The notes under the pieces are model-generated. The model saw only the letters and a program-made list of their open reading frames with translations. It was not told the origin of the DNA and searched no databases. Both the position numbers and the translations under genes were made by a program. DNA of 14,559 nucleotides from Candidatus Uhrbacteria bacterium (GTDB taxonomy: Bacteria; Patescibacteriota; Patescibacteriia; UBA9934; GWF2-40-263): positions 1-14,559 of the forward strand of contig DOJV01000037.1 in NCBI GenBank assembly GCA_003511125.1. The letters run 5' to 3'. Positions 1-5,302 of this stretch are shown piece by piece. Within the stretch, counting starts at the first letter, position 1. The number at the start of each line of letters is the position of its first letter.

Positions 1-50
1 GGAATTTCGTAATTCACAGCTCCAGGAATTCTTCTCCGGATTGAAACCCG

Positions 51-58
51 GGAAGGAG
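51..58 (+). promoter_or_regulatory. Shine-Dalgarno site deciding the start at 65
   Basis: GGAAGGAG lies 6 nt before ATG 65. A near-perfect SD is unusual in this window, where most other genes have A/T-rich leaders without one. It rejects the in-frame TTG at 41, which would lie upstream of the site. Confidence 0.85.
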
Positions 59-64
59 TCAGAA

Positions 65-667
65 ATGTTGACCGCCACCCTCGCCGAGACCACCCCAGCC
101 CCCTCCTGCCAGGCCGCCTGGTCCGCGTTCATCGCGGCCGCGACCTGCCTGCACAGAAATGGCGAAGGTGCTTACCACCCCCACACCCTGCCCAAGGACT
201 GTCCCGAGTCCTGGGAAGGAATCAGGGCCGCGATCACAGCGGCCTTCGATCCCGAGTGGGACGAGTACAACACCCAGGCCATCGGGGTGAAGGAGGGATT
301 GTCCCCCATCATCGGTTGGCTCGAAGTCCAGCGCCTGCCAGTGTTGATCCTGGCCTACGGCGCCGGACGGTCGTTCGTCCAGGTCGCTTTCCTGGACAAC
401 AACCAGGGGGCCTGGATGACCACCGGGGTCAGCTCCCACCCGAGCGAATCCCTGGACATCTGTGAGACGGAGCAAGCGCTCATCTCCTGGAAACGGCGCC
501 AGTGTGCCGTGTCCGGGTTCTGTCCCAAGGACGACGAGCTGACCTGGCTCGCCACCCTCAACGCCGAAGTGAATCGGCGTGTTGAGGAAGTAGCCTTCTT
601 CGAGGTCGTCCGAAGGAATCCAGACCTCGGAACCGAGGAGGAGGAGGAGGAGGAGGAGGACGCATAG
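65..667 (+). CDS. GC-rich hypothetical protein with poly-glutamate C-terminus
   Basis: This is a 200-residue protein that I do not recognise. No signal peptide or membrane segment is visible, so it is probably cytoplasmic. The N-terminus is alanine- and threonine-rich. A mixed region with several Trp and Cys follows, then a charged helix-like stretch, and the protein ends in eight consecutive Glu plus Asp-Ala. The start is ATG 65 because a strong SD precedes it. Codons are strongly G/C-ending, unlike the AT-leaning genes downstream. It is followed by a hairpin (689-710) and an intrinsic terminator (734-782), so it reads as a single-gene unit. A long antisense frame covers it, but that frame has no SD and is explained by the high GC. 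The coding call is firm; the function is unknown. Confidence 0.8.
   Translation: MLTATLAETTPAPSCQAAWSAFIAAATCLHRNGEGAYHPHTLPKDCPESWEGIRAAITAAFDPEWDEYNTQAIGVKEGLSPIIGWLEVQRLPVLILAYGAGRSFVQVAFLDNNQGAWMTTGVSSHPSESLDICETEQALISWKRRQCAVSGFCPKDDELTWLATLNAEVNRRVEEVAFFEVVRRNPDLGTEEEEEEEEDA
635..658 (+). repeat. (GAG)8 microsatellite
   Basis: Eight perfect GAG codons encode the Glu8 tail just before the stop codon. Slippage here would change tail length in whole codons without breaking the frame. Confidence 0.95.
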
Positions 668-688
668 TCCCTCTCCCACCAAAACTCT

Positions 689-710
689 CCATGCTTAGGG
701 TTAAGCGTGG
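689..710 (+). other. Short 3'-UTR hairpin
   Basis: CCATGCTTA and TAAGCGTGG form a 9-bp stem (one U-G pair on the plus-strand RNA) around a GGGT loop. It lies between the stop at 667 and the terminator at 734. No U-tract follows, so it is not itself a terminator. It could protect the 3' end or bind a regulator; neither is shown. Confidence 0.5.
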
Positions 711-733
711 ACCAAAGAGCCTCTAACCCAACT

Positions 734-782
734 AGCCCTGGTCGCGCGCAACATTCATGCGCGACCAGGGCTTTGCTGTTTT
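734..782 (+). terminator. Strong intrinsic terminator of the 65-667 gene
   Basis: A perfect 14-bp stem (734-747 with 759-772, starting AGCCCTGG) has an 11-nt loop and is followed by TTGCTGTTTT. It lies 66 nt after the stop codon at 667. The AT-rich stretch 783-902 that follows holds no gene or structure I can support. Confidence 0.9.
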
Positions 783-902
783 AAAAGTTTATCGAGATTG
801 TAATCCCTCCCTAGATAAAACTCGCAAAACTAGCTTAGGCCACAAAAATTCGTTGATAATGTTTGTTGTTATAAAAATTTTTAGAAAAAAATTGAAGAGT
901 CC

Positions 903-929
903 AAAAAAAGACCGCGTTAGACGGCCTTT
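903..929 (-). terminator. Intrinsic terminator of the pentapeptide gene
   Basis: On the minus strand AAAGGCCG and CGGTCTTT form an 8-bp stem with one G-U pair and a 7-nt loop, followed by a run of seven T. It begins about 20 nt past the stop at 949. Confidence 0.85.
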
Positions 930-948
930 TAAAAACCAGCTTTTGTCA

Positions 949-1650
949 TCATCGTTCATTTTTAACTTGTCTTTCTAACTCTGGAGACAAACCCTCCGGT
1001 TCAAAACATAAGCCGGTACACTCGGAAAAAATTACTCCGTCCATTTTGGCTCCTTGAAAATGTTGGTTTTGGACAAAAAAGGTTTGGTCAAAATGAGCCC
1101 CGCGTAAATCGGCGCCTCGCCAATCGATATTTTTGGCGTGTCCGGTAATAATGGCCTCGCGCATATCGGCGCCGTAGCAAGTGGAAAATTCGGGAAGATC
1201 TTTCAAAGTTAGGCCGTGCATATCTAAACCAACAAAAAGCTGTCCACCCCGAGCTAGATCAATAAAAAAACTTCGGCCGGCTCGCCTTCTTAAAACTTCA
1301 AAAAATATGTTCCAGACTTTTTGGTATTCCGCTCCGGAAAATTGTTTTCGGATCTTGTTAAAACCGGCACCATCAACCAAAAACACCACCTCAAGTTTTG
1401 CGGCGATTTTGTCTAATTCTGCGTCTTTTAAAAACCGTGTTAAATCTACCTCCTCCATTTTATTGCAAACCTCAAAAAGTTTTTTCCAATCCGCCCAGGT
1501 TTCACTTTTTACAGAACCACCAAGAAGCTCTTTGGCCAGGGCGGCGTATTTGGGTTTATCTTCGCGCCTGGAAATGTAGTCGCTGTTTTCTTCTCTTCTC
1601 TGCTCCAGGCGAATTTCCATTGGCTCGTTCGGGCCATAATCTTTAGACAT
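949..1650 (-). CDS. Pentapeptide-repeat-like protein
   Basis: This is a 233-residue cytoplasmic protein. Residues 1-135 are charged and helix-rich. Residues about 140-210 show the A(D/N)LxX-type pentapeptide rhythm, for example GADMRE, GADLRGAHF and GAKMDGVIF. Such segments usually fold as a right-handed quadrilateral beta-helix used for protein contacts. The C-terminus is short and charged. The frame is open upstream to 1782, but that extension runs through the terminator at 1697-1719, so I start at ATG 1650, where the AT-rich leader ends. No SD is visible, as with most genes here. It is a single gene with its own terminator. The molecular partner is unknown, and only about a dozen pentapeptides are present, some degenerate. 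Confidence 0.75.
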   Translation of the reverse strand: MSKDYGPNEPMEIRLEQRREENSDYISRREDKPKYAALAKELLGGSVKSETWADWKKLFEVCNKMEEVDLTRFLKDAELDKIAAKLEVVFLVDGAGFNKIRKQFSGAEYQKVWNIFFEVLRRRAGRSFFIDLARGGQLFVGLDMHGLTLKDLPEFSTCYGADMREAIITGHAKNIDWRGADLRGAHFDQTFFVQNQHFQGAKMDGVIFSECTGLCFEPEGLSPELERQVKNER

Positions 1651-1696
1651 AATAATTTTATTTTTACATATTTTGAGAAAAAAAAGAAACAACAAT

Positions 1697-1719
1697 AAAA
1701 AAAATCGGGCTAAACCCGA
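1697..1719 (-). terminator. Intrinsic terminator of the tRNA-Arg transcript
   Basis: On the minus strand TCGGG and CCCGA form a 5-bp stem with a 5-nt loop, followed by eight T. It lies downstream of tRNA-Arg and its repeat pair and upstream of the pentapeptide gene, so it separates the two transcripts. Confidence 0.75.
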
Positions 1720-1792
1720 AATCTTGTACCAGCCAGCCTCACCGAATTTCGACGCAGGAGCAAGAGGACAAAATGTGTCCATCTACGTCCAC

Positions 1793-1883
1793 CTTCACCG
1801 GGCTTCAATGGACAACCTTCTCACACAAGGCAATACCTTGTCTGGCCTGCGCCAAGCCGTAGCTCCCGCCACGGGAGCGAAGG
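1793..1883. repeat. REPIN-like inverted element pair at the tRNA-Arg 3' end
   Basis: Positions 1857-1883 read CCGTAGC, stem TCCCG, loop CCA, stem CGGGA, GCGAAGG. A degenerate partner in the opposite orientation lies at 1793-1807, matching 12 of 15 positions of the partner at 3600-3614. The whole arrangement recurs beside tRNA-Ser(UGA). The inner stem differs between the two copies (TCCCG/CGGGA against CTCGT/ACGAG), but pairing, the CCA loop and both flanks are kept. The element begins one nucleotide after the tRNA CCA end. A further 6-bp hairpin, ACAAGG/CCTTGT, lies in the spacer. Confidence 0.75.
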
Positions 1884-1884
1884 C

Positions 1885-1961
1885 TGGTGCGCCCAGGACG
1901 ACTTGAACGTCCGACCTTCAGGTCCGCAACCTGACGCTCTATCCAACTGAGCTATGGGCGC
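1885..1961 (-). tRNA. tRNA-Arg (anticodon GCG)
   Basis: A complete cloverleaf is visible on the minus strand. The acceptor stem is GCGCCCA/TGGGCGC with discriminator A and an encoded CCA. The anticodon stem is TCAGG/CCTGA around TTGCGGA, giving anticodon GCG, and the T arm is GGACG-TTCAAGT-CGTCC. It would read CGC and CGU. Most bacteria use ACG (inosine after TadA editing) for this box. No clear promoter separates it from the membrane-protein gene ending at 2039, so it may be processed from that transcript. Confidence 0.95.
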
Positions 1962-2038
1962 ATGTGGTGGAAATGCCTAATTTTTAATGTCTAATTACTA
2001 ATTTTGGAAATTAGGCCCTAGAAATTTAATCTGAACGC

Positions 2039-2539
2039 CTATAGTTTATACACCCTTCTGACCACATCCGTCAAGGTTTCCTCGCTTCTTTCAAGATTTT
2101 CTAGACAAAAAGGTAACAAGCATTCACGGATTTGATTGGGATCGTTTGATTCTAAAGGAATGGAAACCAATGGTTGCCACGGCTTCTGAAAATCAAAATA
2201 AAGGGTTTTAACTTCTGGCGGTTCGTAAACAATGGAAAAATCTTTGACGTCTTTGTAGTTAAAAAAAGCCTCTCCAACCATAATACCCGAGGTGGTAATG
2301 GCTACTTCGATTTTATCCGGTGCCTGGAAGGTTGAAAGCAACATAATGATTCCGGACATCAGAATAATAACCGCGAATAAAAAGTTGGCCGTGGCAATGG
2401 CATAAACAATTAAAACCACACCAATAATGGCGCCTAAAACATACCAAACCCGAGAACGATCATGATTGGGATATTCATCGACTTCCCAAGCCACCATAAC
2501 CTCGCCAAGTTCGATGGGAAATTTGTTTTCTTCTTCCAT
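2039..2539 (-). CDS. Two-TM membrane protein with soluble C-terminal domain
   Basis: This 166-residue protein has an acidic N-terminus followed by a W-x-V-x-EYP-x-HDRSR segment. Two adjacent membrane helices lie at about 32-50 and 53-71. A soluble domain of about 95 residues follows, with a beta-rich pattern and a final charged helix. The layout resembles bacterial PH-like membrane proteins in which a two-helix anchor precedes the domain, but that is inference from pattern only. The start is ATG 2539; the leader is A/T-rich with no SD. A consensus-like promoter (2566-2594) lies just upstream. No terminator follows before tRNA-Arg at 1961, which suggests read-through into the tRNA. Confidence 0.8.
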   Translation of the reverse strand: MEEENKFPIELGEVMVAWEVDEYPNHDRSRVWYVLGAIIGVVLIVYAIATANFLFAVIILMSGIIMLLSTFQAPDKIEVAITTSGIMVGEAFFNYKDVKDFSIVYEPPEVKTLYFDFQKPWQPLVSIPLESNDPNQIRECLLPFCLENLERSEETLTDVVRRVYKL

Positions 2540-2565
2540 AAATTTTTAAAACTAAGATCTTTTTT

Positions 2566-2594
2566 ATTATAGCGCTTTTTTTGAACAAAGTCTA
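2566..2594 (-). promoter_or_regulatory. Sigma70-type promoter of the membrane-protein gene
   Basis: On the minus strand TAGACT (4/6 to the -35 consensus), a 17-nt spacer and TATAAT (6/6) lie upstream of ATG 2539. The predicted transcript start near 2559 leaves a leader of about 20 nt. Confidence 0.75.
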
Positions 2595-2662
2595 TCTGGA
2601 AAAGTGGAGAATTTTTATGAACGATCTGTTTGGGGTAGGAACACTATCCTGTGTTTTTGAAT

Positions 2663-2691
2663 AAAAAAAGAGCCGGTTTCTGAGAACCGGC
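2663..2691 (-). terminator. Intrinsic terminator of the 2715-3113 gene
   Basis: GCCGGTT and AACCGGC form a 7-bp stem with a 6-nt loop. On the minus strand it is followed by TCTTTTTTT. It lies 24 nt past the stop codon at 2715. Confidence 0.85.
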
Positions 2692-2714
2692 CCATAAGAG
2701 TCTTGGAGCCAGGA

Positions 2715-3113
2715 CTAGACATCCTCATCGTCGTCGATGAGGAGATCGTCACTGCCGACGCCTTCGAGCTGGTCGACGAGGTCGCCCTCGTTGGAGTCGC
2801 CCCAGGCGTCGTCCTCGTCGTCGCCAACCTCCCCCTGCCTCAGGATCGACGGGAGGGCGAAGGTGACGTCCGGGAAGGTCGTCTGCAGGATGTCCATGGC
2901 CTGTCGGGCGATCTCGGCGCTGGCCACCAGGCATTGCGGAGGGTAGCCCCCGACGAGCCCGACATCGGACCAGAAGACCGAAGCTTGTTTGCTGTTCCAC
3001 TCGTCGCCGACCTGAACCATGAGCCGATCCAGGGCCAGCAAGGCCTGTTCGGCGTTGATGTCGTGGCGCTGGAGCAGTCTCTCCAGCTGATTGATATTCA
3101 TCTCGATGCGCAT
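2715..3113 (-). CDS. GC-rich hypothetical protein with acidic tail
   Basis: This is a 132-residue protein that I do not recognise. It has no signal peptide or membrane segment. Residues 1-35 look like an amphipathic helix. A core of about 60 residues follows, and the last 40 residues are dominated by Asp and Glu, ending DDDEDV. The open frame continues upstream to 3212, but ATG 3113 is chosen because AAGGAG lies 9 nt before it, and the upstream part is AT-rich leader holding the promoter. Codons are strongly G/C-ending, as in the gene at 65-667 and the partial gene at 14135. It is a single-gene unit with a consensus promoter and its own terminator. The acidic tail, SD and composition are shared with 65-667, but I see no alignable similarity in the cores. 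Confidence 0.8.
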   Translation of the reverse strand: MRIEMNINQLERLLQRHDINAEQALLALDRLMVQVGDEWNSKQASVFWSDVGLVGGYPPQCLVASAEIARQAMDILQTTFPDVTFALPSILRQGEVGDDEDDAWGDSNEGDLVDQLEGVGSDDLLIDDDEDV

Positions 3114-3122
3114 CGTGCAGAA

Positions 3123-3128
3123 CTCCTT
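3123..3128 (-). promoter_or_regulatory. Shine-Dalgarno site deciding the start at 3113
   Basis: AAGGAG on the minus strand lies 9 nt before ATG 3113. It favours this start over the in-frame ATG at 3212, which would put the promoter inside the coding region. Confidence 0.8.
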
Positions 3129-3171
3129 GTTTGGGCGGAATGGGTGAGAAAAGCGCTGTTTCCAGCCAAAA

Positions 3172-3200
3172 AATTTATCATAATTGTTGTTTTTTGTCAA
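3172..3200 (-). promoter_or_regulatory. Sigma70-type promoter of the 2715-3113 gene
   Basis: On the minus strand a perfect TTGACA is followed after 17 nt by TAAATT. It lies about 60 nt upstream of ATG 3113, giving a leader of about 50 nt with the SD at its end. Confidence 0.8.
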
Positions 3201-3229
3201 CTGTTTAAACATCTTCCTTTAAACATCTT

Positions 3230-3255
3230 AAAAAAAAATAACCCGATGAAGGGTT
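3230..3255 (-). terminator. Intrinsic terminator after the GIY-YIG gene
   Basis: AACCC and GGGTT form a 5-bp stem with a 6-nt loop. On the minus strand it is followed by A and nine T. It lies about 90 nt past the stop of the GIY-YIG gene. The stem is short, but the T-tract is long. Confidence 0.75.
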
Positions 3256-3342
3256 TCTGTTTTTTTAAATTATCCATGCATGTCGCCTTGTCCGGCATCA
3301 GGCCAATGAGTCGGCTCCGATAAAAAATAAAATCTTTCGTCT

Positions 3343-3585
3343 TTAAATTAACCGTTTTCTCGAAAAAGCGTAGCCAGAATTACCTTTCAAATAAGCTTCA
3401 AAATCTTGTGCTTTTTTCTTTGACAGAAAAGCGGCATACCAAACTATTTTCCATGGCCTAAATTTTTTAGTGTACAAAGATTTTCCATCATTATGTTCTT
3501 TTAACCGTTCCAACGGATCTCTTTCGGTAAAACCGTAATAATAACGTTTGTCTAATTCACTTTGTAAGATGTAAACAAACCACAT
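3343..3585 (-). CDS. Small GIY-YIG family nuclease
   Basis: This 80-residue protein is about the usual size for the stand-alone GIY-YIG (URI-like) group. The motif appears as VYIL at residues 4-7 and YYYGFT at 15-20. Arg27 (in ERLKEHN) and Glu63 (in DFEAYLK) stand in the expected catalytic positions, and the C-terminus AFSRKRLI is typical of the group. I start at ATG 3585 (MWFVYIL), where family members begin; the frame is open to a GTG at 3600, but this would run into the repeat. No SD or promoter is visible. It may be transcribed with tRNA-Ser(UGA) through the inverted repeat and end at 3230-3255. Family members cleave DNA, but the cellular role of this subgroup is not established. Confidence 0.9.
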   Translation of the reverse strand: MWFVYILQSELDKRYYYGFTERDPLERLKEHNDGKSLYTKKFRPWKIVWYAAFLSKKKAQDFEAYLKGNSGYAFSRKRLI

Positions 3586-3599
3586 AATTTTGTGCCCCA

Positions 3600-3676
3600 C
3601 TTCGCCGGGCTACGTTAGGGGCATCCCCCACTAATCTGACCTATCCCTACCGTAGCCTCGTCCAACGAGGCGAAGG
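3600..3676. repeat. REPIN-like inverted element pair at the tRNA-Ser(UGA) 3' end
   Basis: Positions 3650-3676 read CCGTAGC, stem CTCGT, loop CCA, stem ACGAG, GCGAAGG. A shorter copy in opposite orientation lies at 3600-3614 (CTTCGCCGGGCTACG). The two arms and their flanks also pair with each other: GGCTACG-TTAGGG with CCCTAC-CGTAGCC (one mismatch) and CCCCACTTCGCC with GGCGAAGGGGG. This would give one long imperfect hairpin. It starts 4 nt after the tRNA CCA end and finishes 15 nt before the GIY-YIG start codon. It is the clearer of two copies; the other is at 1793-1883. Confidence 0.8.
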
Positions 3677-3680
3677 GGGA

Positions 3681-3770
3681 TGGCGGAGAGGGTGAGATTC
3701 GAACTCACGGTACCCGTGAAGGTACAACAGTTTTCAAGACTGTCTCCTTAAACCACTCAGACACCTCTCC
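3681..3770 (-). tRNA. tRNA-Ser (anticodon UGA)
   Basis: Class II cloverleaf on the minus strand. The acceptor is GGAGAGG/CCTCTCC with discriminator G and an encoded CCA. The anticodon stem is ACAGT/ACTGT around CTTGAAA, giving TGA. The long variable arm is GTACC/GGTAC, and the T arm is GTGAG-TTCGAAT-CTCAC. It reads UCN codons. Confidence 0.97.
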
Positions 3771-3823
3771 AAATTAAAAATTTCAAATTTCAACTTTTAA
3801 CTTCAATATTTGAAAACAGAGCT

Positions 3824-3852
3824 ATTTTAGCCGATTCTGGCTGAATTGACAA
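3824..3852 (-). promoter_or_regulatory. Promoter of tRNA-Ser(UGA), sharing its -35 with the divergent promoter
   Basis: On the minus strand TTGTCA (3852-3847, 5/6) is followed after 17 nt by TAAAAT (3829-3824, 5/6). The predicted start is near 3817, giving a leader of about 47 nt before the mature 5' end at 3770. Five of the six -35 bases are also the -35 of the plus-strand promoter. Confidence 0.7.
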
Positions 3853-3875
3853 GATAGCCGGCCCTCTTGTCTAAT
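3846..3875 (+). promoter_or_regulatory. Promoter of tRNA-Ser(GCU)
   Basis: A perfect TTGACA (3846-3851), an 18-nt spacer and TCTAAT (3870-3875, 5/6) lie upstream of the tRNA. The predicted start is near 3882, leaving a leader of about 24 nt. Confidence 0.75.
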
Positions 3876-3905
3876 TACGCGTTTTTGGTTAAACTATTTG
3901 GGCAC

Positions 3906-3998
3906 GGAGAGGTACCCAAGAGGCTGAAGGGGCGGGTTTGCTAAACCTGTAGGTCGGTCTTTTCCGGCGCGAGGGTTCGAATCCCTCCCTCTCCGCCA
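3906..3998 (+). tRNA. tRNA-Ser (anticodon GCU)
   Basis: Class II cloverleaf. The acceptor is GGAGAGG/CCTCTCC with discriminator G and an encoded CCA. The anticodon stem is CGGGT/ACCTG (one G-U) around TTGCTAA, giving GCT. A long variable arm is present, and the T arm is GAGGG-TTCGAAT-CCCTC. It reads AGC and AGU. The last A of CCA is the first base of the terminator stem. Confidence 0.97.
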
Positions 3999-4029
3999 AA
4001 AACACTCCGGTAAAAACCGGAGTGTTTTT
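3998..4029. terminator. Bidirectional terminator between tRNA-Ser(GCU) and comFC
   Basis: A perfect 14-bp stem (AAAAACACTCCGGT with its complement) encloses an AAAA loop. T-runs stand at the 3' side on both strands. It ends the tRNA transcript on plus and the operon ending with comFC (stop at 4048) on minus. Confidence 0.9.
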
Positions 4030-4047
4030 AGTTGGGGAAAAAAAGAG

Positions 4048-4761
4048 TTAATGATCGGCTCGGGCTAGGGTAAAACCCCAAACTACTTGGGCGCCGTGTT
4101 CTTTTAAAACTCGGGCGGCGGCGTCCATGGTGGCGCCGCTCGTCAAAACGTCGTCGCAAATTAGGACGCAGGGTGGAACGGTTTGGTTGACGGCAAAAAT
4201 TCCGTCGAGGTCGCCGACTTGGCGTTCGCTGGCACTACGCCGGGCCTGGGGGTCAGTCCATTCAGGGCGATCTAGAAGTTCGAGGTAAGGCGAAGCGATT
4301 TTCATGGCCGCGATTCTGGCAATGACTTCGGCTTGGTTAAAACCGCGCTCTTGCAAGCGAGCGCTGTGAAGAGGAATGGAAGTTACATACCAATCAACCG
4401 GCGGCAGGAGAAAATTTAATTTGTGGCTGTCGAGCCAGTTTTCGATAACCTTGGCCGCAACCGGCTGACCTTCAAATTTCCAGGCTTGAATTAATTTTTG
4501 CAACAATTTGTCGTGATAAAATCCAAGCGAGGTGGCGCCATCCAAAAATGCTTGCTTAGAACATTCCGAACAAGTTTTTCCTTCGGAATCTTCGGAATGA
4601 CAAAACGGGCAAACTGATTTTGCCCGTTCAATTAAATTTATGTCGGCACAACTTTCGCACAAAAACTCCCCTTCCCGACCACAACCCTGACAAATTAGCG
4701 GAAACAAACCGTCTTTAAGCCACTTTAAAATTATTCCCACCTGGTCGAGCTGACTTTCCAT
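4048..4761 (-). CDS. comFC: ComFC-type phosphoribosyltransferase-like competence protein
   Basis: This 237-residue protein is about the usual length for the ComF/GntX family, which helps handle incoming single-stranded DNA in natural transformation. Two zinc-binding Cys4 clusters are visible: C24, C27, C35, C38 and C51, C54, C64, C67. The family motifs IPLH (129-132) and RGFNQA (139-144) follow, and the PRPP-binding loop is VLICDDVLTSGAT (199-211). The start at ATG 4761 lies 31 nt inside the preceding gene in another frame, with GGAGGGTGAGG just upstream, so translation is probably coupled. It is the last gene of the T4SS-like operon, before the shared terminator. The family call is firm; its functional link to the secretion genes is inference. 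Confidence 0.93.
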   Translation of the reverse strand: MESQLDQVGIILKWLKDGLFPLICQGCGREGEFLCESCADINLIERAKSVCPFCHSEDSEGKTCSECSKQAFLDGATSLGFYHDKLLQKLIQAWKFEGQPVAAKVIENWLDSHKLNFLLPPVDWYVTSIPLHSARLQERGFNQAEVIARIAAMKIASPYLELLDRPEWTDPQARRSASERQVGDLDGIFAVNQTVPPCVLICDDVLTSGATMDAAARVLKEHGAQVVWGFTLARADH

Positions 4762-5297
4762 ACCTCACCCTCCATTACATAATTCAAAAAAAGTTTTTGA
4801 TATTTGACAACGCTATTTTCCGGACCGCCGATTGATTCTTCGCGTTGTGTCGAAATTTCCAAACTGGCACTACCGTTTTCTTCGTCCAAAGAAACTATCG
4901 AAACCGAAAGAACTCGAGTGGTCACACCATAATATTCGCCGGACTGTTTGGCGGTTTCAATAAAATTTTCGGTTTGAGCGCGTAGTGTTGAATTCATTAA
5001 AGGCAAAACATCTGATAAGTTTGCGAAATCACTTTCCGAAGAATAACTGCCATAGCGTTCGCTAAAAGTTTTGGCCAAACTTTCCAAACCAGAGGGTTGA
5101 ATTTCCTCAACGATCGGACTGATGATTTCGGGATTGTTTGACTGACGTTCTGAGGTTGGTTGGGTTGTAACTTCGTTAGTAACAACCACGGTTTTTGGTG
5201 TTGGTTTTTGATTTAACAAAAACCAAACAAAAAGAATCAACAAAGCAATCAATAAAATCACCGCGCCGATAATTAAGGTTTTCTTTTTTCCTGTCAT
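4731..5297 (-). CDS. Single-pass membrane protein with NTF2-like, possibly VirB8-type, domain
   Basis: This 188-residue protein has a short Lys-rich N-terminus, one membrane helix at about 8-28 and a Thr/Ser/Pro-rich linker to residue 65. The extracytoplasmic domain (about 70-188) has alternating strands and ends with GEVWKVSSTRWE, an ending common in NTF2-fold domains. VirB8 and TcpC of type IV secretion systems have this topology (one helix followed by NTF2 domains outside the cytoplasm). Its position directly after virB4 (5-nt gap) supports that role. The fold assignment is inference from pattern and context, and no diagnostic catalytic motif exists for the family. Its last codons overlap the start of comFC. 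Confidence 0.65.
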   Translation of the reverse strand: MTGKKKTLIIGAVILLIALLILFVWFLLNQKPTPKTVVVTNEVTTQPTSERQSNNPEIISPIVEEIQPSGLESLAKTFSERYGSYSSESDFANLSDVLPLMNSTLRAQTENFIETAKQSGEYYGVTTRVLSVSIVSLDEENGSASLEISTQREESIGGPENSVVKYQKLFLNYVMEGEVWKVSSTRWE

Positions 5298-5302
5298 ATT
5301 TT

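Noticed and set aside
59..682. 207-codon minus-strand open frame antisense to the first gene
   Set aside because: It has no SD, begins with a leucine run that is only the complement of the GAG repeat, and is expected by chance opposite a GC-rich gene whose own start has a perfect SD.
757..978. Plus-strand open frame of 73 codons
   Set aside because: It begins inside the terminator stem of the first gene and runs through AT-rich DNA and the terminator of the pentapeptide gene.
1651..1782. N-terminal extension of the pentapeptide gene
   Set aside because: It would translate across the intrinsic terminator at 1697-1719 and an AT-rich leader; ATG 1650 fits better.
1673..1906. Plus-strand open frame overlapping tRNA-Arg
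   Set aside because: It covers the terminator, the repeat pair and part of the tRNA; there is no SD.
3197..3298. 34-codon minus-strand frame (starting MPDKATCMDN) after the GIY-YIG gene
   Set aside because: It contains the terminator at 3230-3255 and has no SD or family resemblance.
2703..3323. 206-codon plus-strand open frame opposite the second GC-rich gene
   Set aside because: It is a shadow of a GC-rich gene that has its own promoter, SD and terminator on the other strand.
1793..3676. CRISPR array as explanation for the repeated hairpins
   Set aside because: There are only two inverted pairs far apart, with variable inner stems and no regular spacers or cas genes.
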